This document shows positions 11,334 through 27,850 of a stretch of 64,000 nt of DNA, in pieces. The stretch lies in the NCBI GenBank assembly GCA_011754535.1, contig JAAQVN010000001.1, forward strand, positions 248,001-312,000. The letters run 5' to 3'. The position numbers and the translations under genes are program-made. The DNA is from Enterobacter asburiae. GTDB taxonomy: Bacteria; Pseudomonadota; Gammaproteobacteria; Enterobacterales; Enterobacteriaceae. Positions within the stretch are counted from its first letter, which is position 1, and each line of letters opens with the position of its first letter. The notes beneath the pieces were generated by a model. That model was not told where the DNA came from, made no database searches, and worked only from the letters and a program-made list of their open reading frames with translations.

Positions 11334-14300
11334 ATGGTTTACTCCTATACCGAGAAAAAACGTATTCGTAAGGATTTTGGTAAACGTCCACAAGTTCTGG
11401 ACATTCCATATCTCCTTTCTATCCAGCTTGACTCGTTCCAGAAGTTTATCGAGCAAGATCCTGAAGGGCAGTACGGTCTGGAAGCAGCCTTCCGTTCCGT
11501 GTTCCCGATTCAGAGCTACAGCGGTAACTCCGAGCTGCAGTACGTCAGCTACCGCCTTGGCGAACCGGTGTTTGACGTTCAGGAATGTCAGATCCGTGGC
11601 GTGACCTATTCCGCACCGCTGCGCGTAAAACTGCGTCTGGTGATCTACGAGCGCGAAGCGCCGGAAGGCACCGTAAAAGACATTAAAGAACAAGAAGTCT
11701 ACATGGGTGAGATTCCACTCATGACAGACAACGGTACTTTCGTCATCAACGGTACTGAGCGTGTTATCGTTTCCCAGCTGCATCGTAGCCCGGGCGTCTT
11801 CTTCGACAGCGATAAAGGTAAAACACACTCTTCCGGTAAAGTACTGTATAACGCACGCATCATTCCTTACCGTGGTTCATGGCTGGACTTCGAGTTCGAT
11901 CCAAAAGACAACCTGTTTGTCCGTATCGACCGTCGTCGTAAACTGCCTGCAACCATCATTCTGCGTGCACTGAACTATACCACTGAGCAGATCCTGGACC
12001 TGTTCTTTGAGAAAGTGATCTTTGAAATCCGCGACAACAAGCTGCAGATGGAGCTGGTGCCGGAACGTCTGCGTGGTGAGACCGCGTCGTTCGACATCGA
12101 AGCCGACGGCAAAGTGTATGTGGAAAAAGGTCGCCGTATCACCGCGCGCCACATCCGCCAACTGGAAAAAGATGATATCAAACACATCGAAGTTCCGGTT
12201 GAATACATTGCAGGAAAAGTAGCCGCGAAAGATTACGTTGATGAATCAACTGGCGAGCTGATCTGCCCGGCTAACATGGAGCTGAGCCTGGATCTGCTGG
12301 CTAAGCTGAGCCAGTCTGGCCACAAACGTATCGAAACGCTGTTCACCAACGATCTGGACCACGGTCCGTACATCTCTGAGACTGTACGCGTCGACCCAAC
12401 GACCGATCGTCTGAGCGCGCTGGTCGAAATCTACCGCATGATGCGTCCTGGTGAGCCACCAACTCGCGAAGCGGCTGAAAGCCTGTTCGAGAACCTGTTC
12501 TTCTCCGAAGACCGCTACGATCTGTCCGCGGTAGGTCGTATGAAGTTCAACCGTTCTCTGCTGCGCGACGAAATCGAAGGTTCCGGTATCCTGAGCAAAG
12601 ACGACATCATCGAAGTGATGAAGAAGCTCATCGATATCCGTAACGGTAAAGGCGAAGTGGACGATATCGACCACCTCGGCAACCGTCGTATCCGCTCCGT
12701 AGGCGAAATGGCGGAAAACCAGTTCCGCGTTGGCCTGGTACGTGTAGAGCGTGCGGTGAAAGAGCGTCTGTCTCTGGGCGATCTGGATACCCTGATGCCT
12801 CAGGATATGATCAACGCCAAGCCGATTTCTGCAGCAGTGAAAGAGTTCTTCGGTTCCAGCCAGCTGTCTCAGTTCATGGACCAGAACAACCCGCTGTCTG
12901 AGATTACGCACAAACGTCGTATCTCCGCACTCGGCCCGGGCGGTCTGACCCGTGAACGTGCAGGCTTCGAAGTTCGAGACGTACACCCGACGCACTACGG
13001 TCGCGTATGTCCAATCGAAACGCCTGAAGGTCCAAACATCGGTCTGATCAACTCCCTGTCCGTTTACGCACAGACGAACGAATACGGTTTCCTCGAGACC
13101 CCGTACCGTAAAGTGACTGACGGTGTTGTTACCGACGAAATTCACTACCTGTCTGCTATCGAAGAAGGCAACTACGTTATCGCTCAGGCGAACTCCAACC
13201 TGGATGACGAAGGCCACTTTGTAGAAGATTTGGTTACCTGCCGTAGCAAAGGCGAATCCAGCTTGTTCAGCCGCGACCAGGTTGACTACATGGACGTTTC
13301 CACCCAGCAGGTGGTATCCGTTGGTGCGTCCCTGATCCCGTTCCTGGAACACGATGACGCCAACCGTGCATTGATGGGTGCGAACATGCAACGTCAGGCC
13401 GTTCCAACTCTGCGTGCTGATAAGCCGCTGGTTGGTACCGGTATGGAACGTGCTGTTGCCGTTGACTCCGGTGTTACTGCAGTTGCTAAGCGTGGCGGTA
13501 CCGTTCAGTACGTCGACGCATCCCGTATCGTTATCAAAGTTAACGAAGACGAGATGTATCCGGGCGAAGCGGGTATCGACATCTACAACCTGACCAAATA
13601 CACCCGTTCTAACCAGAACACCTGTATCAACCAGATGCCTTGCGTATCTCTGGGTGAGCCAGTTGAGCGCGGCGACGTGCTGGCAGACGGTCCGTCCACC
13701 GACCTTGGTGAACTGGCGCTCGGTCAGAACATGCGCGTAGCGTTCATGCCGTGGAACGGTTACAACTTCGAAGACTCCATCCTCGTCTCCGAGCGTGTGG
13801 TTCAGGAAGATCGTTTCACCACCATCCACATTCAGGAACTGGCCTGTGTGTCCCGTGACACCAAGCTGGGGCCAGAAGAGATCACTGCCGACATCCCTAA
13901 CGTGGGTGAAGCTGCGCTCTCCAAACTGGATGAATCCGGTATTGTTTACATCGGTGCGGAAGTGACCGGCGGCGACATTCTGGTTGGTAAGGTTACGCCG
14001 AAAGGTGAAACCCAGCTGACGCCAGAAGAGAAACTGCTGCGTGCAATCTTCGGTGAGAAAGCGTCTGACGTTAAAGACTCTTCTCTGCGCGTACCAAACG
14101 GTGTTTCCGGTACGGTTATCGACGTTCAGGTCTTCACTCGTGATGGCGTTGAGAAAGATAAGCGTGCGCTGGAAATCGAAGAGATGCAGCTCAAGCAGGC
14201 TAAGAAAGACCTGTCTGAAGAACTGCAGATCCTCGAAGCGGGTCTGTTCAGCCGTATTTATGCGGTGCTGGTTGCCGGTGGCGTTGAAGCTGAGAAGCTC

Positions 14301-15362
14301 GACAAACTGCCACGCGATCGCTGGCTGGAACTGGGCCTGACCGACGAAGAGAAACAAAATCAGCTGGAACAGCTGGCTGAGCAGTATGACGAACTGAAAC
14401 ACGAGTTCGAGAAAAAACTCGAAGCGAAACGCCGCAAAATCACTCAGGGCGACGATCTGGCACCAGGCGTGCTGAAGATTGTTAAGGTGTATCTGGCCGT
14501 TAAACGTCAGATCCAGCCTGGTGATAAGATGGCAGGTCGTCACGGTAACAAGGGTGTTATCTCTAAGATCAACCCGATCGAAGATATGCCGCACGATGCT
14601 AACGGTACGCCGGTAGATATCGTACTGAACCCACTGGGCGTACCGTCTCGTATGAACATCGGTCAGATTCTGGAAACCCACTTGGGTATGGCAGCGAAAG
14701 GTATTGGCGACAAGATCAACGCCATGCTGAAACAGCAGCAGGAAGTCGCGAAACTGCGCGAATTCATCCAGCGTGCCTACGATCTGGGTACCGATGTGCG
14801 TCAGAAAGTCGACCTGAACACCTTCAGCGATGAAGAAGTGCTGCGTCTGGCAGAGAACCTGCGCAAAGGTATGCCAATTGCAACGCCGGTATTCGACGGT
14901 GCAAAAGAAGCTGAAATTAAAGAGCTGCTGCAACTGGGTGGTCTGCCAACGTCTGGTCAGATTACGCTGTTTGACGGCCGTACCGGTGAACAGTTTGAGC
15001 GTCCAGTAACCGTTGGTTACATGTACATGCTGAAACTGAACCACCTGGTCGACGACAAGATGCACGCTCGTTCTACCGGTTCTTACAGCCTGGTTACTCA
15101 GCAGCCGCTGGGTGGTAAGGCACAGTTCGGTGGTCAGCGCTTCGGGGAGATGGAAGTGTGGGCGCTGGAAGCATACGGCGCGGCATACACCCTGCAGGAA
15201 ATGCTCACCGTTAAGTCTGATGACGTGAACGGTCGTACCAAGATGTATAAAAACATCGTGGACGGCAACCATCAGATGGAGCCGGGCATGCCAGAATCCT
15301 TCAACGTACTGTTGAAAGAGATTCGTTCGCTGGGTATCAACATCGAACTGGAAGACGAGTAA
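11334..15362 (+). CDS. rpoB: RNA polymerase beta subunit
   Basis: A 1342-residue catalytic subunit of RNA polymerase. The start [20 protein letters not shown] at 11334 gives the exact E. coli length; an open frame from 11202 is upstream leader. The rifampicin-binding cluster reads [20 protein letters not shown] and continues RISALGPGG, which is wild type at the common resistance positions. [12 protein letters not shown] and the C-terminal clamp contacts are present. The gene is 76 bases before rpoC. Confidence 0.99.
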   Translation: MVYSYTEKKRIRKDFGKRPQVLDIPYLLSIQLDSFQKFIEQDPEGQYGLEAAFRSVFPIQSYSGNSELQYVSYRLGEPVFDVQECQIRGVTYSAPLRVKLRLVIYEREAPEGTVKDIKEQEVYMGEIPLMTDNGTFVINGTERVIVSQLHRSPGVFFDSDKGKTHSSGKVLYNARIIPYRGSWLDFEFDPKDNLFVRIDRRRKLPATIILRALNYTTEQILDLFFEKVIFEIRDNKLQMELVPERLRGETASFDIEADGKVYVEKGRRITARHIRQLEKDDIKHIEVPVEYIAGKVAAKDYVDESTGELICPANMELSLDLLAKLSQSGHKRIETLFTNDLDHGPYISETVRVDPTTDRLSALVEIYRMMRPGEPPTREAAESLFENLFFSEDRYDLSAVGRMKFNRSLLRDEIEGSGILSKDDIIEVMKKLIDIRNGKGEVDDIDHLGNRRIRSVGEMAENQFRVGLVRVERAVKERLSLGDLDTLMPQDMINAKPISAAVKEFFGSSQLSQFMDQNNPLSEITHKRRISALGPGGLTRERAGFEVRDVHPTHYGRVCPIETPEGPNIGLINSLSVYAQTNEYGFLETPYRKVTDGVVTDEIHYLSAIEEGNYVIAQANSNLDDEGHFVEDLVTCRSKGESSLFSRDQVDYMDVSTQQVVSVGASLIPFLEHDDANRALMGANMQRQAVPTLRADKPLVGTGMERAVAVDSGVTAVAKRGGTVQYVDASRIVIKVNEDEMYPGEAGIDIYNLTKYTRSNQNTCINQMPCVSLGEPVERGDVLADGPSTDLGELALGQNMRVAFMPWNGYNFEDSILVSERVVQEDRFTTIHIQELACVSRDTKLGPEEITADIPNVGEAALSKLDESGIVYIGAEVTGGDILVGKVTPKGETQLTPEEKLLRAIFGEKASDVKDSSLRVPNGVSGTVIDVQVFTRDGVEKDKRALEIEEMQLKQAKKDLSEELQILEAGLFSRIYAVLVAGGVEAEKLDKLPRDRWLELGLTDEEKQNQLEQLAEQYDELKHEFEKKLEAKRRKITQGDDLAPGVLKIVKVYLAVKRQIQPGDKMAGRHGNKGVISKINPIEDMPHDANGTPVDIVLNPLGVPSRMNIGQILETHLGMAAKGIGDKINAMLKQQQEVAKLREFIQRAYDLGTDVRQKVDLNTFSDEEVLRLAENLRKGMPIATPVFDGAKEAEIKELLQLGGLPTSGQITLFDGRTGEQFERPVTVGYMYMLKLNHLVDDKMHARSTGSYSLVTQQPLGGKAQFGGQRFGEMEVWALEAYGAAYTLQEMLTVKSDDVNGRTKMYKNIVDGNHQMEPGMPESFNVLLKEIRSLGINIELEDE

Positions 15363-15381
15363 TTCTCGCTCAAACAGGTCA

Positions 15382-15409
15382 CTGCTGTCGGGTTAACGCC
15401 CGACAGCAG
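15382..15409 (+). other. Hairpin in the rpoB-rpoC gap
   Basis: An 11-base-pair perfect stem (CTGCTGTCGGG / CCCGACAGCAG) lies between the rpoB stop and rpoC start with no T-run. It is therefore not a terminator; it may protect or process the bicistronic mRNA. Confidence 0.7.
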
Positions 15410-15438
15410 AGTGTGCTAACTCCGACGGGAGCAAATCC

Positions 15439-19662
<4,224 letters not shown>

Positions 19663-19678
19663 TCGTTGATGCCGTAAA

Positions 19679-19708
19679 TAAAAAACCCGCCTCGGCGGGT
19701 TTTTTTAT
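19679..19708 (+). terminator. Terminator of the rpoBC operon
   Basis: The hairpin AACCCGCC TCG GGCGGGTT is flanked by A- and T-runs, 17 bases after the rpoC stop. The A-run side means it could also terminate the convergent PTS genes. Confidence 0.92.
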
Positions 19709-19720
19709 ATCTGCATGTCT

Positions 19721-20038
19721 TTAATTCACTAGCGGGATGCGTCGATAAAGCTCAATCATATCGCCCGCCAGATCCTGAATAACCATCGCGTTCATCAGGT
19801 GGTCCTGAGAATGAACGGTGATCAGGTTAACCGGCAGTTTCCCGGTCCCTTCGTCAAGGCCGATAAGCTGCGTTTGGATCGTATGCGCGTGCTTCACATA
19901 TTCGCGCGACTCTTCCATCGCTTTCTCAGCTTCGTCAAACTCACCTTTACGCGCCATCTGCAGGGCCGTCAGGGCCGCGCTGCGTGCCGCACCTGCATTG
20001 ACCAGCAGTTCCATGATCGTGGTTTCTAAGTCGTCCAT
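19721..20038 (-). CDS. PTS lactose/cellobiose-family EIIA component
   Basis: A 105-residue helical phosphocarrier resembling ChbA/LacF. The phosphoacceptor histidine is predicted to be H76 in VHSQDHLM, the family's conserved active-site motif, and HAHTIQTQLIGLDEGTGK also matches. It would accept phosphate from HPr and pass it to EIIB. The start codon overlaps the EIIB stop by one base (TAATG), so the two are translationally coupled. No EIIC membrane component is beside them, so the transported sugar cannot be named. E. coli lacks these genes between rpoC and thiH. Confidence 0.88.
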   Translation of the reverse strand: MDDLETTIMELLVNAGAARSAALTALQMARKGEFDEAEKAMEESREYVKHAHTIQTQLIGLDEGTGKLPVNLITVHSQDHLMNAMVIQDLAGDMIELYRRIPLVN

Positions 20039-20346
20039 TATGACTCCAGCAGCTTGAGCGCTTTTTCCAGTACGGCATCGCCTTTCATCATGCCGTAATC
20101 CATCATGTCGATCACCGCGACCTTTTTGCCCAGCGGGTCGGCCTGCGCCTGCAGTTTAGCCTGCTCGTATTTAACCTGTGGCCCCAGCAATACGATGTCG
20201 GCCGTCGCGATGTTGTCTTTAAACTCCGCAACCGGAACGGCTTTAATGGTGACTTCAACCCCTTTTTTCTGCGCGGCGTCTTTCATACGTTGAACCAGCA
20301 TGCTGGTTGACATTCCCGCTGCACAGCATAAAACGATGTTCTTCAT
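20038..20346 (-). CDS. PTS lactose/cellobiose-family EIIB component
   Basis: A 102-residue cytosolic EIIB with the ChbB-type motif CAAGMSTSMLV near its N-terminus. By alignment the phosphorylated cysteine is C8 (C7 precedes it). ADIVLLGPQVKYE is the second family block. It should receive phosphate from the downstream EIIA and donate it to an EIIC-bound sugar or to another target. A CRP-like site and a -10 element lie upstream, so the pair probably has its own catabolite-sensitive promoter. No EIIC gene is adjacent. Confidence 0.88.
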   Translation of the reverse strand: MKNIVLCCAAGMSTSMLVQRMKDAAQKKGVEVTIKAVPVAEFKDNIATADIVLLGPQVKYEQAKLQAQADPLGKKVAVIDMMDYGMMKGDAVLEKALKLLES

Positions 20347-20378
20347 AATCAGCCTCGATCTACATGTGTTTATTGATA

Positions 20379-20438
20379 ATTATCTCGCACAGAGGGCTTC
20401 AACAACCGCTTTACCACGATTGTGTGTCAGGCATCACA
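20379..20438 (-). promoter_or_regulatory. Promoter with CRP-like site for the PTS IIB-IIA pair
   Basis: On the minus strand a GATAAT (20379-20384) is the best -10 and no good -35 is seen. On the plus strand TGTGT CAGGCA TCACA at 20423-20438 matches the CRP consensus TGTGA-N6-TCACA with one mismatch. Its centre is about 58-62 bases upstream of the likely start, a class I activation position. The weak -35 fits an activator-dependent promoter. Binding is inferred, not shown. Confidence 0.6.
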
Positions 20439-20526
20439 AAGAAACCGGCGAATTTCTGAAACCGGTTACAATTTGTATGACCGTCAACCTCACCCGTGGG
20501 GAACGGGCGGGCTGTGAGGTGGGGAA

Positions 20527-22068
20527 TTAGCTGATGGCTGTTCGGATAATGCGGTTTTTACCCTGCCGTTTCGCGCTGTAGAGGGCACTATCAACGCTTT
20601 CGACAAATTGTTCCAGCGGTTCGAAGTGCCATTCACCGAGACCCGCACTGAACGTTACGTGCAGGTTTTCTTCCCGCCAGGCGCGCCTTTCAACGGCGGT
20701 GCGCCATGCATCAAGCAATGAGAATGCGGCAGCGATCTGCTCGGCCTGGAAGATTACCGCGAACTCTTCGCCACCGTAGCGGTAGACCGAGACGTGGTGG
20801 GGCTGCATTATCTGGATCCCCTCACGCGCCACGTTACGCAGGACGATATCACCGCTCAGGTGTCCCCACGTGTCGTTAATTGACTTGAAGTTATCAATAT
20901 CAACCAGCGCCATCGCGAAAGGCTGGTGGGCGCTTAATAATTCCTCTACATCGCTATCGAACGCACGGCGGTTTTTGCAGCCCGTCAGCGCATCGTGAGT
21001 GGCCTGGCGGACATATGCCATCTCACGCTCTTTATTGGACTGGATGGTGTGGCTCAGCATCGCTTCCAGACGCGGTGCCTGGCTGACATCGCCCGTTTTG
21101 ATCGCGTTGATAATGGTCATCAGCACGGTACGTGAGGCATGGCGCAGATAGAGGCCGAAGAGAATGATAATGATGGCCGCCAGCGCGAAACCCCAGCCTA
21201 CGATCGTCGTTTCGTGGCGGGTAATATCGGTAAGCGTTGCGCCAGAGACCCGGTAGATAACAAACCAGTCCGGGTTTGTGAAAGAGTAGTAGTAATACCA
21301 GGCGTTGGTTTTCTTGTCGTAGAGATGGCCTTCGCCGCTGGTCATTTTGTCCATCAGCGCTTCGCTCACGTACTGTTTGAAGAGCGCGCCAGTATCAGGG
21401 TGCAGCACGACGGCGCCATCACGTTCGACGACGAAGAATTCCCCCTGAACAGGGGCGACCATCTGACGCAGGGTGTAGCCCATTGACGTCAAATCAAGAT
21501 GAAACGCGAGCGTGCCCTTAAGGCGGCCTTCTGGTGAAATTAACGGCTTATAGACTGTTACCGTTGGGTGGCCGGTGAAGTAATCCATATAGGGGCGGGT
21601 ATAGTGGCTAAAGATACTGGCTTCAGCCTGGGCGACAAACCACGGCCGCGTCCGGGGATCGAAAGTTTTGCTCTTCTCCGTGGGGAGCACTTCCGGCGCG
21701 CGCAGATAATGTCCCTGCGTGTCTGCCAGCGAGATGGATGACACGGTCGGCATCAGATTCTGCAAATGCATCATCATCTGCAGACCTTGCGTCGGGTTAA
21801 GGTTGAGGGTCTCGTTTAGCTTGTCGTCGCGCGCAAAGTAGATGGCGGAGCGTCCCAGAATATAGTCATTTTCACGCAGGATAGACTCGGTGTAGTTCAC
21901 CGCAAGGTTATGGGTAAAATTCCCATTAATCTTATGATAGTCCTCAAGAAAATCCTTTTGTTGCGAAAGCGTGACCACGACTGCGATCAGCGCAAAACTG
22001 CACAGGATCCCCGCGAAGCTAAGCATGATTGGCCGGGTAAAAGAGAGCTTTTTGCTGTGAAGTGCCAT
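20527..22068 (-). CDS. Membrane diguanylate cyclase with periplasmic dCache-type sensor
   Basis: A 513-residue protein predicted to make cyclic-di-GMP. Membrane helices at about 15-34 and 288-307 bracket a periplasmic region with the Cache hallmark FDPRTRPWFVAQAE. The GGDEF domain spans about 355-513, with LTGCKNRRAF, metal-binding ALVDIDNFKSINDTWGH and active-site GGEEF at 432-436. The RxxD product-inhibition site expected at 423-426 reads PHHV, so that site is absent. The gene is on the same strand as the PTS pair and 180 bases upstream of it. The ligand is unknown. Confidence 0.9.
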   Translation of the reverse strand: MALHSKKLSFTRPIMLSFAGILCSFALIAVVVTLSQQKDFLEDYHKINGNFTHNLAVNYTESILRENDYILGRSAIYFARDDKLNETLNLNPTQGLQMMMHLQNLMPTVSSISLADTQGHYLRAPEVLPTEKSKTFDPRTRPWFVAQAEASIFSHYTRPYMDYFTGHPTVTVYKPLISPEGRLKGTLAFHLDLTSMGYTLRQMVAPVQGEFFVVERDGAVVLHPDTGALFKQYVSEALMDKMTSGEGHLYDKKTNAWYYYYSFTNPDWFVIYRVSGATLTDITRHETTIVGWGFALAAIIIILFGLYLRHASRTVLMTIINAIKTGDVSQAPRLEAMLSHTIQSNKEREMAYVRQATHDALTGCKNRRAFDSDVEELLSAHQPFAMALVDIDNFKSINDTWGHLSGDIVLRNVAREGIQIMQPHHVSVYRYGGEEFAVIFQAEQIAAAFSLLDAWRTAVERRAWREENLHVTFSAGLGEWHFEPLEQFVESVDSALYSAKRQGKNRIIRTAIS

Positions 22069-22315
22069 GAGTTGTACATCGATCCTGATGGTGAATACTT
22101 TTCGTCTGCCGATATCCTCTCAGCATAGTCGCTGTCCTGCGGTTAGCGGTGAATTATACGGAACCCGATTTAAGACGAGATGATTTATCTTAAGAATCAC
22201 TAAGAAATACCTTATTCATGCCATGTCGCCCATCTTATACACGGAGTCTGAGGCAGGGCGAAACGAGGAAGAAGCTTTTCGCCCTGGTCAGCGTCCGTTG
22301 CTGACCTGATGACAA
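22069..22315. other. Intergenic region upstream of the cyclase gene, with two hairpins
   Basis: No convincing gene is seen. Inverted repeats are present at 22255-22285 (AGGGCGAAA / TTTTCGCCCT) and 22286-22306 (GGTCAGC / GCTGACC), directly followed by the thi terminator hairpin. The cyclase promoter should lie in the A+T-richer part near 22140-22220 but I cannot pick one with confidence. The hairpin run could be a short structured RNA or decayed repeat. Confidence 0.5.
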
Positions 22316-22357
22316 TAAAAAACCGGACGATCGCTGACAATCATCCGGTTTTGCCTT
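22316..22357 (-). terminator. Terminator of the thi operon
   Basis: On the minus strand, about 50 bases after the thiH stop, AAAACCGGATGAT pairs with ATCGTCCGGTTTT and is followed by TTTTTTATTG. The plus strand also ends in TTTT, so the element may act in both directions. Confidence 0.85.
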
Positions 22358-22405
22358 TCCGTAGCGCCTCGACAATTTTTTACCGTGTTGCAGTGCGTTT
22401 CATCG

Positions 22406-23533
22406 TCATTGCGAGGCTCTTCCCAGCCAGCTGTCCCAGTCTTTCCAGACAGGCTGCAGACCCTGTGCCGTCAGGGCGGCGGCAACGGTTTCTGGACGCC
22501 GTCCGTCATGCGGTGCAAACTGCTCCAGCTCCGGATGGTCGTCTGCATACCCGCCCGGCTGCGTTTTGGAAAACGCGCTGACGTTGTTAATCGCAAGGGG
22601 AATGACGCGATCGCGAAACGCCGGGGACTCACGTGTTGAGAGCGATAATTCTACTTCCGGGGCGAGCAGGCGAAACGCGCAGATGGTCTGCACCAGCTGG
22701 CGCTCATCCATCAGCGAAGCCGGTTCAATGCCTCCTGCGCAGGGGCGAAGGCGCGGGAAGGAGATGGAGTATCGGGTTTGCCAGTAGTGTTGCTGCAGCC
22801 ACAGCAGATGTTCTGCCACCATGTAGCAATCAACCCGCCAGCTGTCTGAAAGCCCAATTAGCGCCCCCAGCCCGATTTTGTCGATCCCGGCACGGCCCAG
22901 CCTGTCCGGCGTTTCCAGCCGGAAGAAGAAATCCTGCTTCTTCCCCTTCAGGTGATGCCGGGCGTACGTCGTCTCGTGGTAAGTTTCCTGATAGACCATG
23001 ACCCCGTCCAGCCCGAGCGTTTTTAACTCTGCATACTCGTCCTGCGACAGGGGCTGAACCTCCATCTGCAACGACGCAAACTCCCGACGTATCGCCGGAA
23101 GATGCTGACGGAAGTAGTCCATTCCCACTTTCCCCTGATGCTCGCCCGTAACCAGCAGAAGATGCTCAAACCCCATTTCACGAATGGCGGCACACTCGCG
23201 TGCGATCTCCTCTTCATCGAGCGTTTTCCGCTTGATGCGGTTGCTCATGGAGAAACCACAGTAGGTACAGTCGTTGGCGCACAGGTTCGAAAGATAGAGC
23301 GGGACGTAGAAGCTTACCGTGTTGCCAAACCGTTGCCGGGTGAGGCGCTGAGCGCGCTGTGCCATCGGTTCAAGGTAGGCGCTGGCTGCCGGAGAGAGCA
23401 GGGCCATCAGATCCTCACGGGTCAAATGACGGGCATTCAGCGCGCGTTCCACGTCAGCCGCCGTTTTGCTGTTGATGCGCAGGGCAATGTCGTCCCAGTT
23501 AAGCTCGCGCCAGCGCTCGGTAAACGTGCTCAT
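22406..23533 (-). CDS. thiH: 2-iminoacetate synthase (tyrosine lyase) ThiH
   Basis: A 375-residue radical SAM enzyme that splits tyrosine to p-cresol and dehydroglycine (2-iminoacetate), the glycine-imine donor for the thiazole ring. The [4Fe-4S] cysteines are in [10 protein letters not shown] (C85, C89, C92). The C-terminal thiamine-synthesis domain (ending WKDWDSWLG) is intact; length is close to E. coli's 377. It overlaps thiG by 4 bases and is last in the operon. Its use, in place of glycine oxidase ThiO, suits anaerobic growth. Confidence 0.97.
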   Translation of the reverse strand: MSTFTERWRELNWDDIALRINSKTAADVERALNARHLTREDLMALLSPAASAYLEPMAQRAQRLTRQRFGNTVSFYVPLYLSNLCANDCTYCGFSMSNRIKRKTLDEEEIARECAAIREMGFEHLLLVTGEHQGKVGMDYFRQHLPAIRREFASLQMEVQPLSQDEYAELKTLGLDGVMVYQETYHETTYARHHLKGKKQDFFFRLETPDRLGRAGIDKIGLGALIGLSDSWRVDCYMVAEHLLWLQQHYWQTRYSISFPRLRPCAGGIEPASLMDERQLVQTICAFRLLAPEVELSLSTRESPAFRDRVIPLAINNVSAFSKTQPGGYADDHPELEQFAPHDGRRPETVAAALTAQGLQPVWKDWDSWLGRASQ

Positions 23534-24300
23534 GAGAGCGCCTCCAGAAAACCGGTCAGCGGGCTGGTAGCCTGTGCCTGGAAACTGCGTGAGCCGGGAC
23601 CTGATTCTCTGGCCAGCACGCCAGCCTCCACGGCAAGACGGAACGCGCGCGCCATCATCACCGGATCGTCAGCTACCGCAATCGCGGTATTCACCAGCAC
23701 CGCGTCGGCACCCATCTCCAGCGCCTGCGCGGCGTGGCTGGGAACGCCGATGCCCGCATCCACCACCACCGGCACGGTCGCCTGCTCGATGATGATCTCC
23801 AGCATTGCGCGGGTTTCCAGCCCCTGATTGGAGCCAATGGGGGCGCCCAGGGGCATGACGGCGGCGCAGCCGACCTCTTCCAGACGCTTACACAACACGG
23901 GATCCGCGCCGCAGTAAGGCAGAACGGTAAACCCCTGCTGCACCAGCTTTTCTGCCGCTTTCAGCGTCTCGATCGGGTCGGGCAGCAGCCAGCGGGCATC
24001 CGGGTGAATTTCCAGCTTCAGCCAGCGGGTGCCGAGCGCTTCCCGCGCCAGCTGTGCGGCGAAAATCGCCTCTTCGGCCGTTTTGGCGCCGGAGGTGTTA
24101 GGCAGCAGCGTGACGCCAGCTTCAAGCAACGGTGCAAGAATGGCATCGCTGTGATGACGCAGATCCACGCGCTTAAGCGCCAGCGTCACCAGCTGGCTGC
24201 CGCTTTCGCGAATGGCATCCACCATCAGCTGTGGCGAGGCGAATTTTCCGGTTCCGGTAAACAGATGCGAATCAAAGACTTTATCGGCAATACGTAACAT
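23530..24300 (-). CDS. thiG: Thiazole synthase ThiG
   Basis: A 256-residue TIM-barrel enzyme that forms the thiazole phosphate from deoxyxylulose phosphate, dehydroglycine and ThiS thiocarboxylate. I use the ATG at 24300 ([13 protein letters not shown]), which gives the E. coli length; the longer open frame runs back through thiS. The Schiff-base lysine is predicted as K95 in [10 protein letters not shown], and the phosphate-binding [13 protein letters not shown] is present. The start is one base after the thiS stop. Confidence 0.97.
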   Translation of the reverse strand: MLRIADKVFDSHLFTGTGKFASPQLMVDAIRESGSQLVTLALKRVDLRHHSDAILAPLLEAGVTLLPNTSGAKTAEEAIFAAQLAREALGTRWLKLEIHPDARWLLPDPIETLKAAEKLVQQGFTVLPYCGADPVLCKRLEEVGCAAVMPLGAPIGSNQGLETRAMLEIIIEQATVPVVVDAGIGVPSHAAQALEMGADAVLVNTAIAVADDPVMMARAFRLAVEAGVLARESGPGSRSFQAQATSPLTGFLEALS

Positions 24301-24301
24301 A

Positions 24302-24502
24302 TCAGCCCCCTGCGATAACCTGAAACAGCAGGATCTGGTCGCCTTCATTGACCTGCTGATGTTCCCACTGCTCGCGCGGCAGGATCTGTTGATTGAGCGC
24401 CAGCGCCGTTCCCGGCTTAAGCTGGCGTAATTTATCGAGCAGTACGGCAACGGTAAGCCCGTCGTCGCAGCTCATCGGCTCATCGTTAAACAGAATGCGC
24501 AT
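24302..24502 (-). CDS. thiS: Sulfur carrier protein ThiS
   Basis: A 66-residue ubiquitin-like protein. Its C-terminal Gly-Gly (FQVIAGG) is adenylated by ThiF and converted to a thiocarboxylate that delivers sulfur to ThiG. Its start overlaps the end of thiF by 17 bases, giving tight coupling between carrier and activating enzyme. Confidence 0.96.
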   Translation of the reverse strand: MRILFNDEPMSCDDGLTVAVLLDKLRQLKPGTALALNQQILPREQWEHQQVNEGDQILLFQVIAGG

Positions 24503-25241
24503 CGCGGCCTCCGCATACCGGGCAGCGGCTGGCGCGGTGTAGCGCCAGATGGCGCCAGCCGCTGGAGCGGGCGTCGAACAGGCGCAGCGTGTTGCGCTCC
24601 GTCTCCATGCCGCTGAGCAGCTTGATGGCCTCCAGCGCCTGCAGCGTGCCCATCACGCCCACCACCGGACCAAGCACACCCGCCGTGCGGCAGTTGCGCG
24701 CTGGCTCGGCATCGTCCGGCCACAGGCAACGGTAGCAGCCCTGCGCCCACGGCGGCGTTAGGACCATCATCTGCCCGCCGAACCCCACCGCGCTGGCGGT
24801 GATCAGCGGCGTATTCTCTGCCACGCAGGCGGCGTTAATGGCCTGACGCGTCGCCATATTGTCGGTGCAGTCCAGCACCACGTCGGCAAGGGCGACTTCA
24901 CGCTGCAAATGTTCACCGCTCAGCCGCGTCTGAAGTGCAATCAGTTCGATATCGGGGTTGAGCTGATTCAGCCTCTGGCGCGTAACCTGCGCTTTAGGCT
25001 GGTTGACATCGTCTGTCGTGAAGAGGATTTGCCGCTGCAGGTTGCTGAGGTGCACTTCGTCGTCATCGGCCAGCACCAGCGTGCCCACGCCCGCACCGGC
25101 CAGATAGAGCGCGGCGGGCGCGCCTAATCCTCCCAGGCCAACAATCAGCACCCGGCTGGCGAGCAGCTTTTGCTGCCCGTCGATGGCGATATCTTCCAGC
25201 AGGATCTGACGGCTGTAGCGCATAAAATCGCGGTCATTCAT
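24486..25241 (-). CDS. thiF: ThiS adenylyltransferase ThiF
   Basis: A 251-residue E1-like enzyme that adenylates ThiS. The nucleotide-binding [20 protein letters not shown] is near residue 35, and [13 protein letters not shown] is the conserved E1 block. Zinc-type cysteines appear in CYRCLWPD and CPVCGG. The length equals E. coli ThiF. It overlaps thiE by 8 bases and thiS by 17. Confidence 0.97.
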   Translation of the reverse strand: MNDRDFMRYSRQILLEDIAIDGQQKLLASRVLIVGLGGLGAPAALYLAGAGVGTLVLADDDEVHLSNLQRQILFTTDDVNQPKAQVTRQRLNQLNPDIELIALQTRLSGEHLQREVALADVVLDCTDNMATRQAINAACVAENTPLITASAVGFGGQMMVLTPPWAQGCYRCLWPDDAEPARNCRTAGVLGPVVGVMGTLQALEAIKLLSGMETERNTLRLFDARSSGWRHLALHRASRCPVCGGRDAHSV

Positions 25242-25868
25242 TGCCAGCTCCTGTCAGCTGTAAAAGCTGTTCGGTGGCGGACCGCCAGTCTGCCGCCTGG
25301 GTGATGGCGCTGACGACGGCGATACTGCCGACGCCGGTCTCCAGCACTGCCGGGGCGCGTTCAAGGCTGATTCCGCCAATAGCGACGGTCGGGTAATCGG
25401 CAAGGCGCTTAACGTGACTCGCCAGCTGCGTCAGCCCCTGCGGCGCCGAGGGCATCTGCTTGGTTTGCGTCGGGAAGACGTGACCCAGCGCGATGTAAGA
25501 GGGGCGGGCCGTCAGCGCCACGTCGATCTCCATGTCATCGTGTGTTGAAACGCCAAGGCGCAGGCCAGCCTGGCGGATGGCGTTCAAATCGGTGGTTTCC
25601 AGGTCCTCCTGACCCAAATGGACACCATACGCCTGGTGCTTAATCGCCAGTCGCCAGTAATCGTTGATAAACAGACGCGCGTCGTAACGGCGTCCCAGCG
25701 TGATGGCGGCGACCACATCGGCCTCTACCTCTTCATCGCGCTTATCCTTGATGCGCAGCTGGAGGGTGCGAACGCCGGCCTCAAGCAGGCGTTCGATCCA
25801 CTCCACGCTGTCCACCACCGGATAGAGCCCTAAACGGAAGGGCACGGAGGGGAAATCAGGCTGGTACA

Positions 25869-25869
<1 letters not shown>
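25234..25869 (-). CDS. thiE: Thiamine phosphate synthase ThiE
   Basis: A 211-residue TIM-barrel enzyme that joins hydroxymethylpyrimidine diphosphate and thiazole phosphate into thiamine phosphate. Visible blocks are [28 protein letters not shown] and the phosphate-binding [11 protein letters not shown]. The start overlaps the thiC stop by one base (TAATG) and the end overlaps thiF. Confidence 0.97.
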
Positions 25870-27767
<1,898 letters not shown>

Positions 27768-27850
27768 TCATTCCAAAAGTGAAGGACATGGCTTGTCAGA
27801 CGACGGATGAAGCAAGAGAAGATCGCCCAGGGGCGATTCAACAGCAGTGT

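Noticed and set aside
12246..15272. Open frame of about 1000 codons on the minus strand inside rpoB
   Set aside because: It lies wholly antisense to rpoB. Long antisense frames are a by-product of strong codon bias in highly expressed genes; no ribosome site or homology is recognisable.
23102..24297. Plus-strand frames across thiH-thiG (for example 23102-23827 and 23734-24297)
   Set aside because: They oppose well-conserved thi genes and have no independent support.
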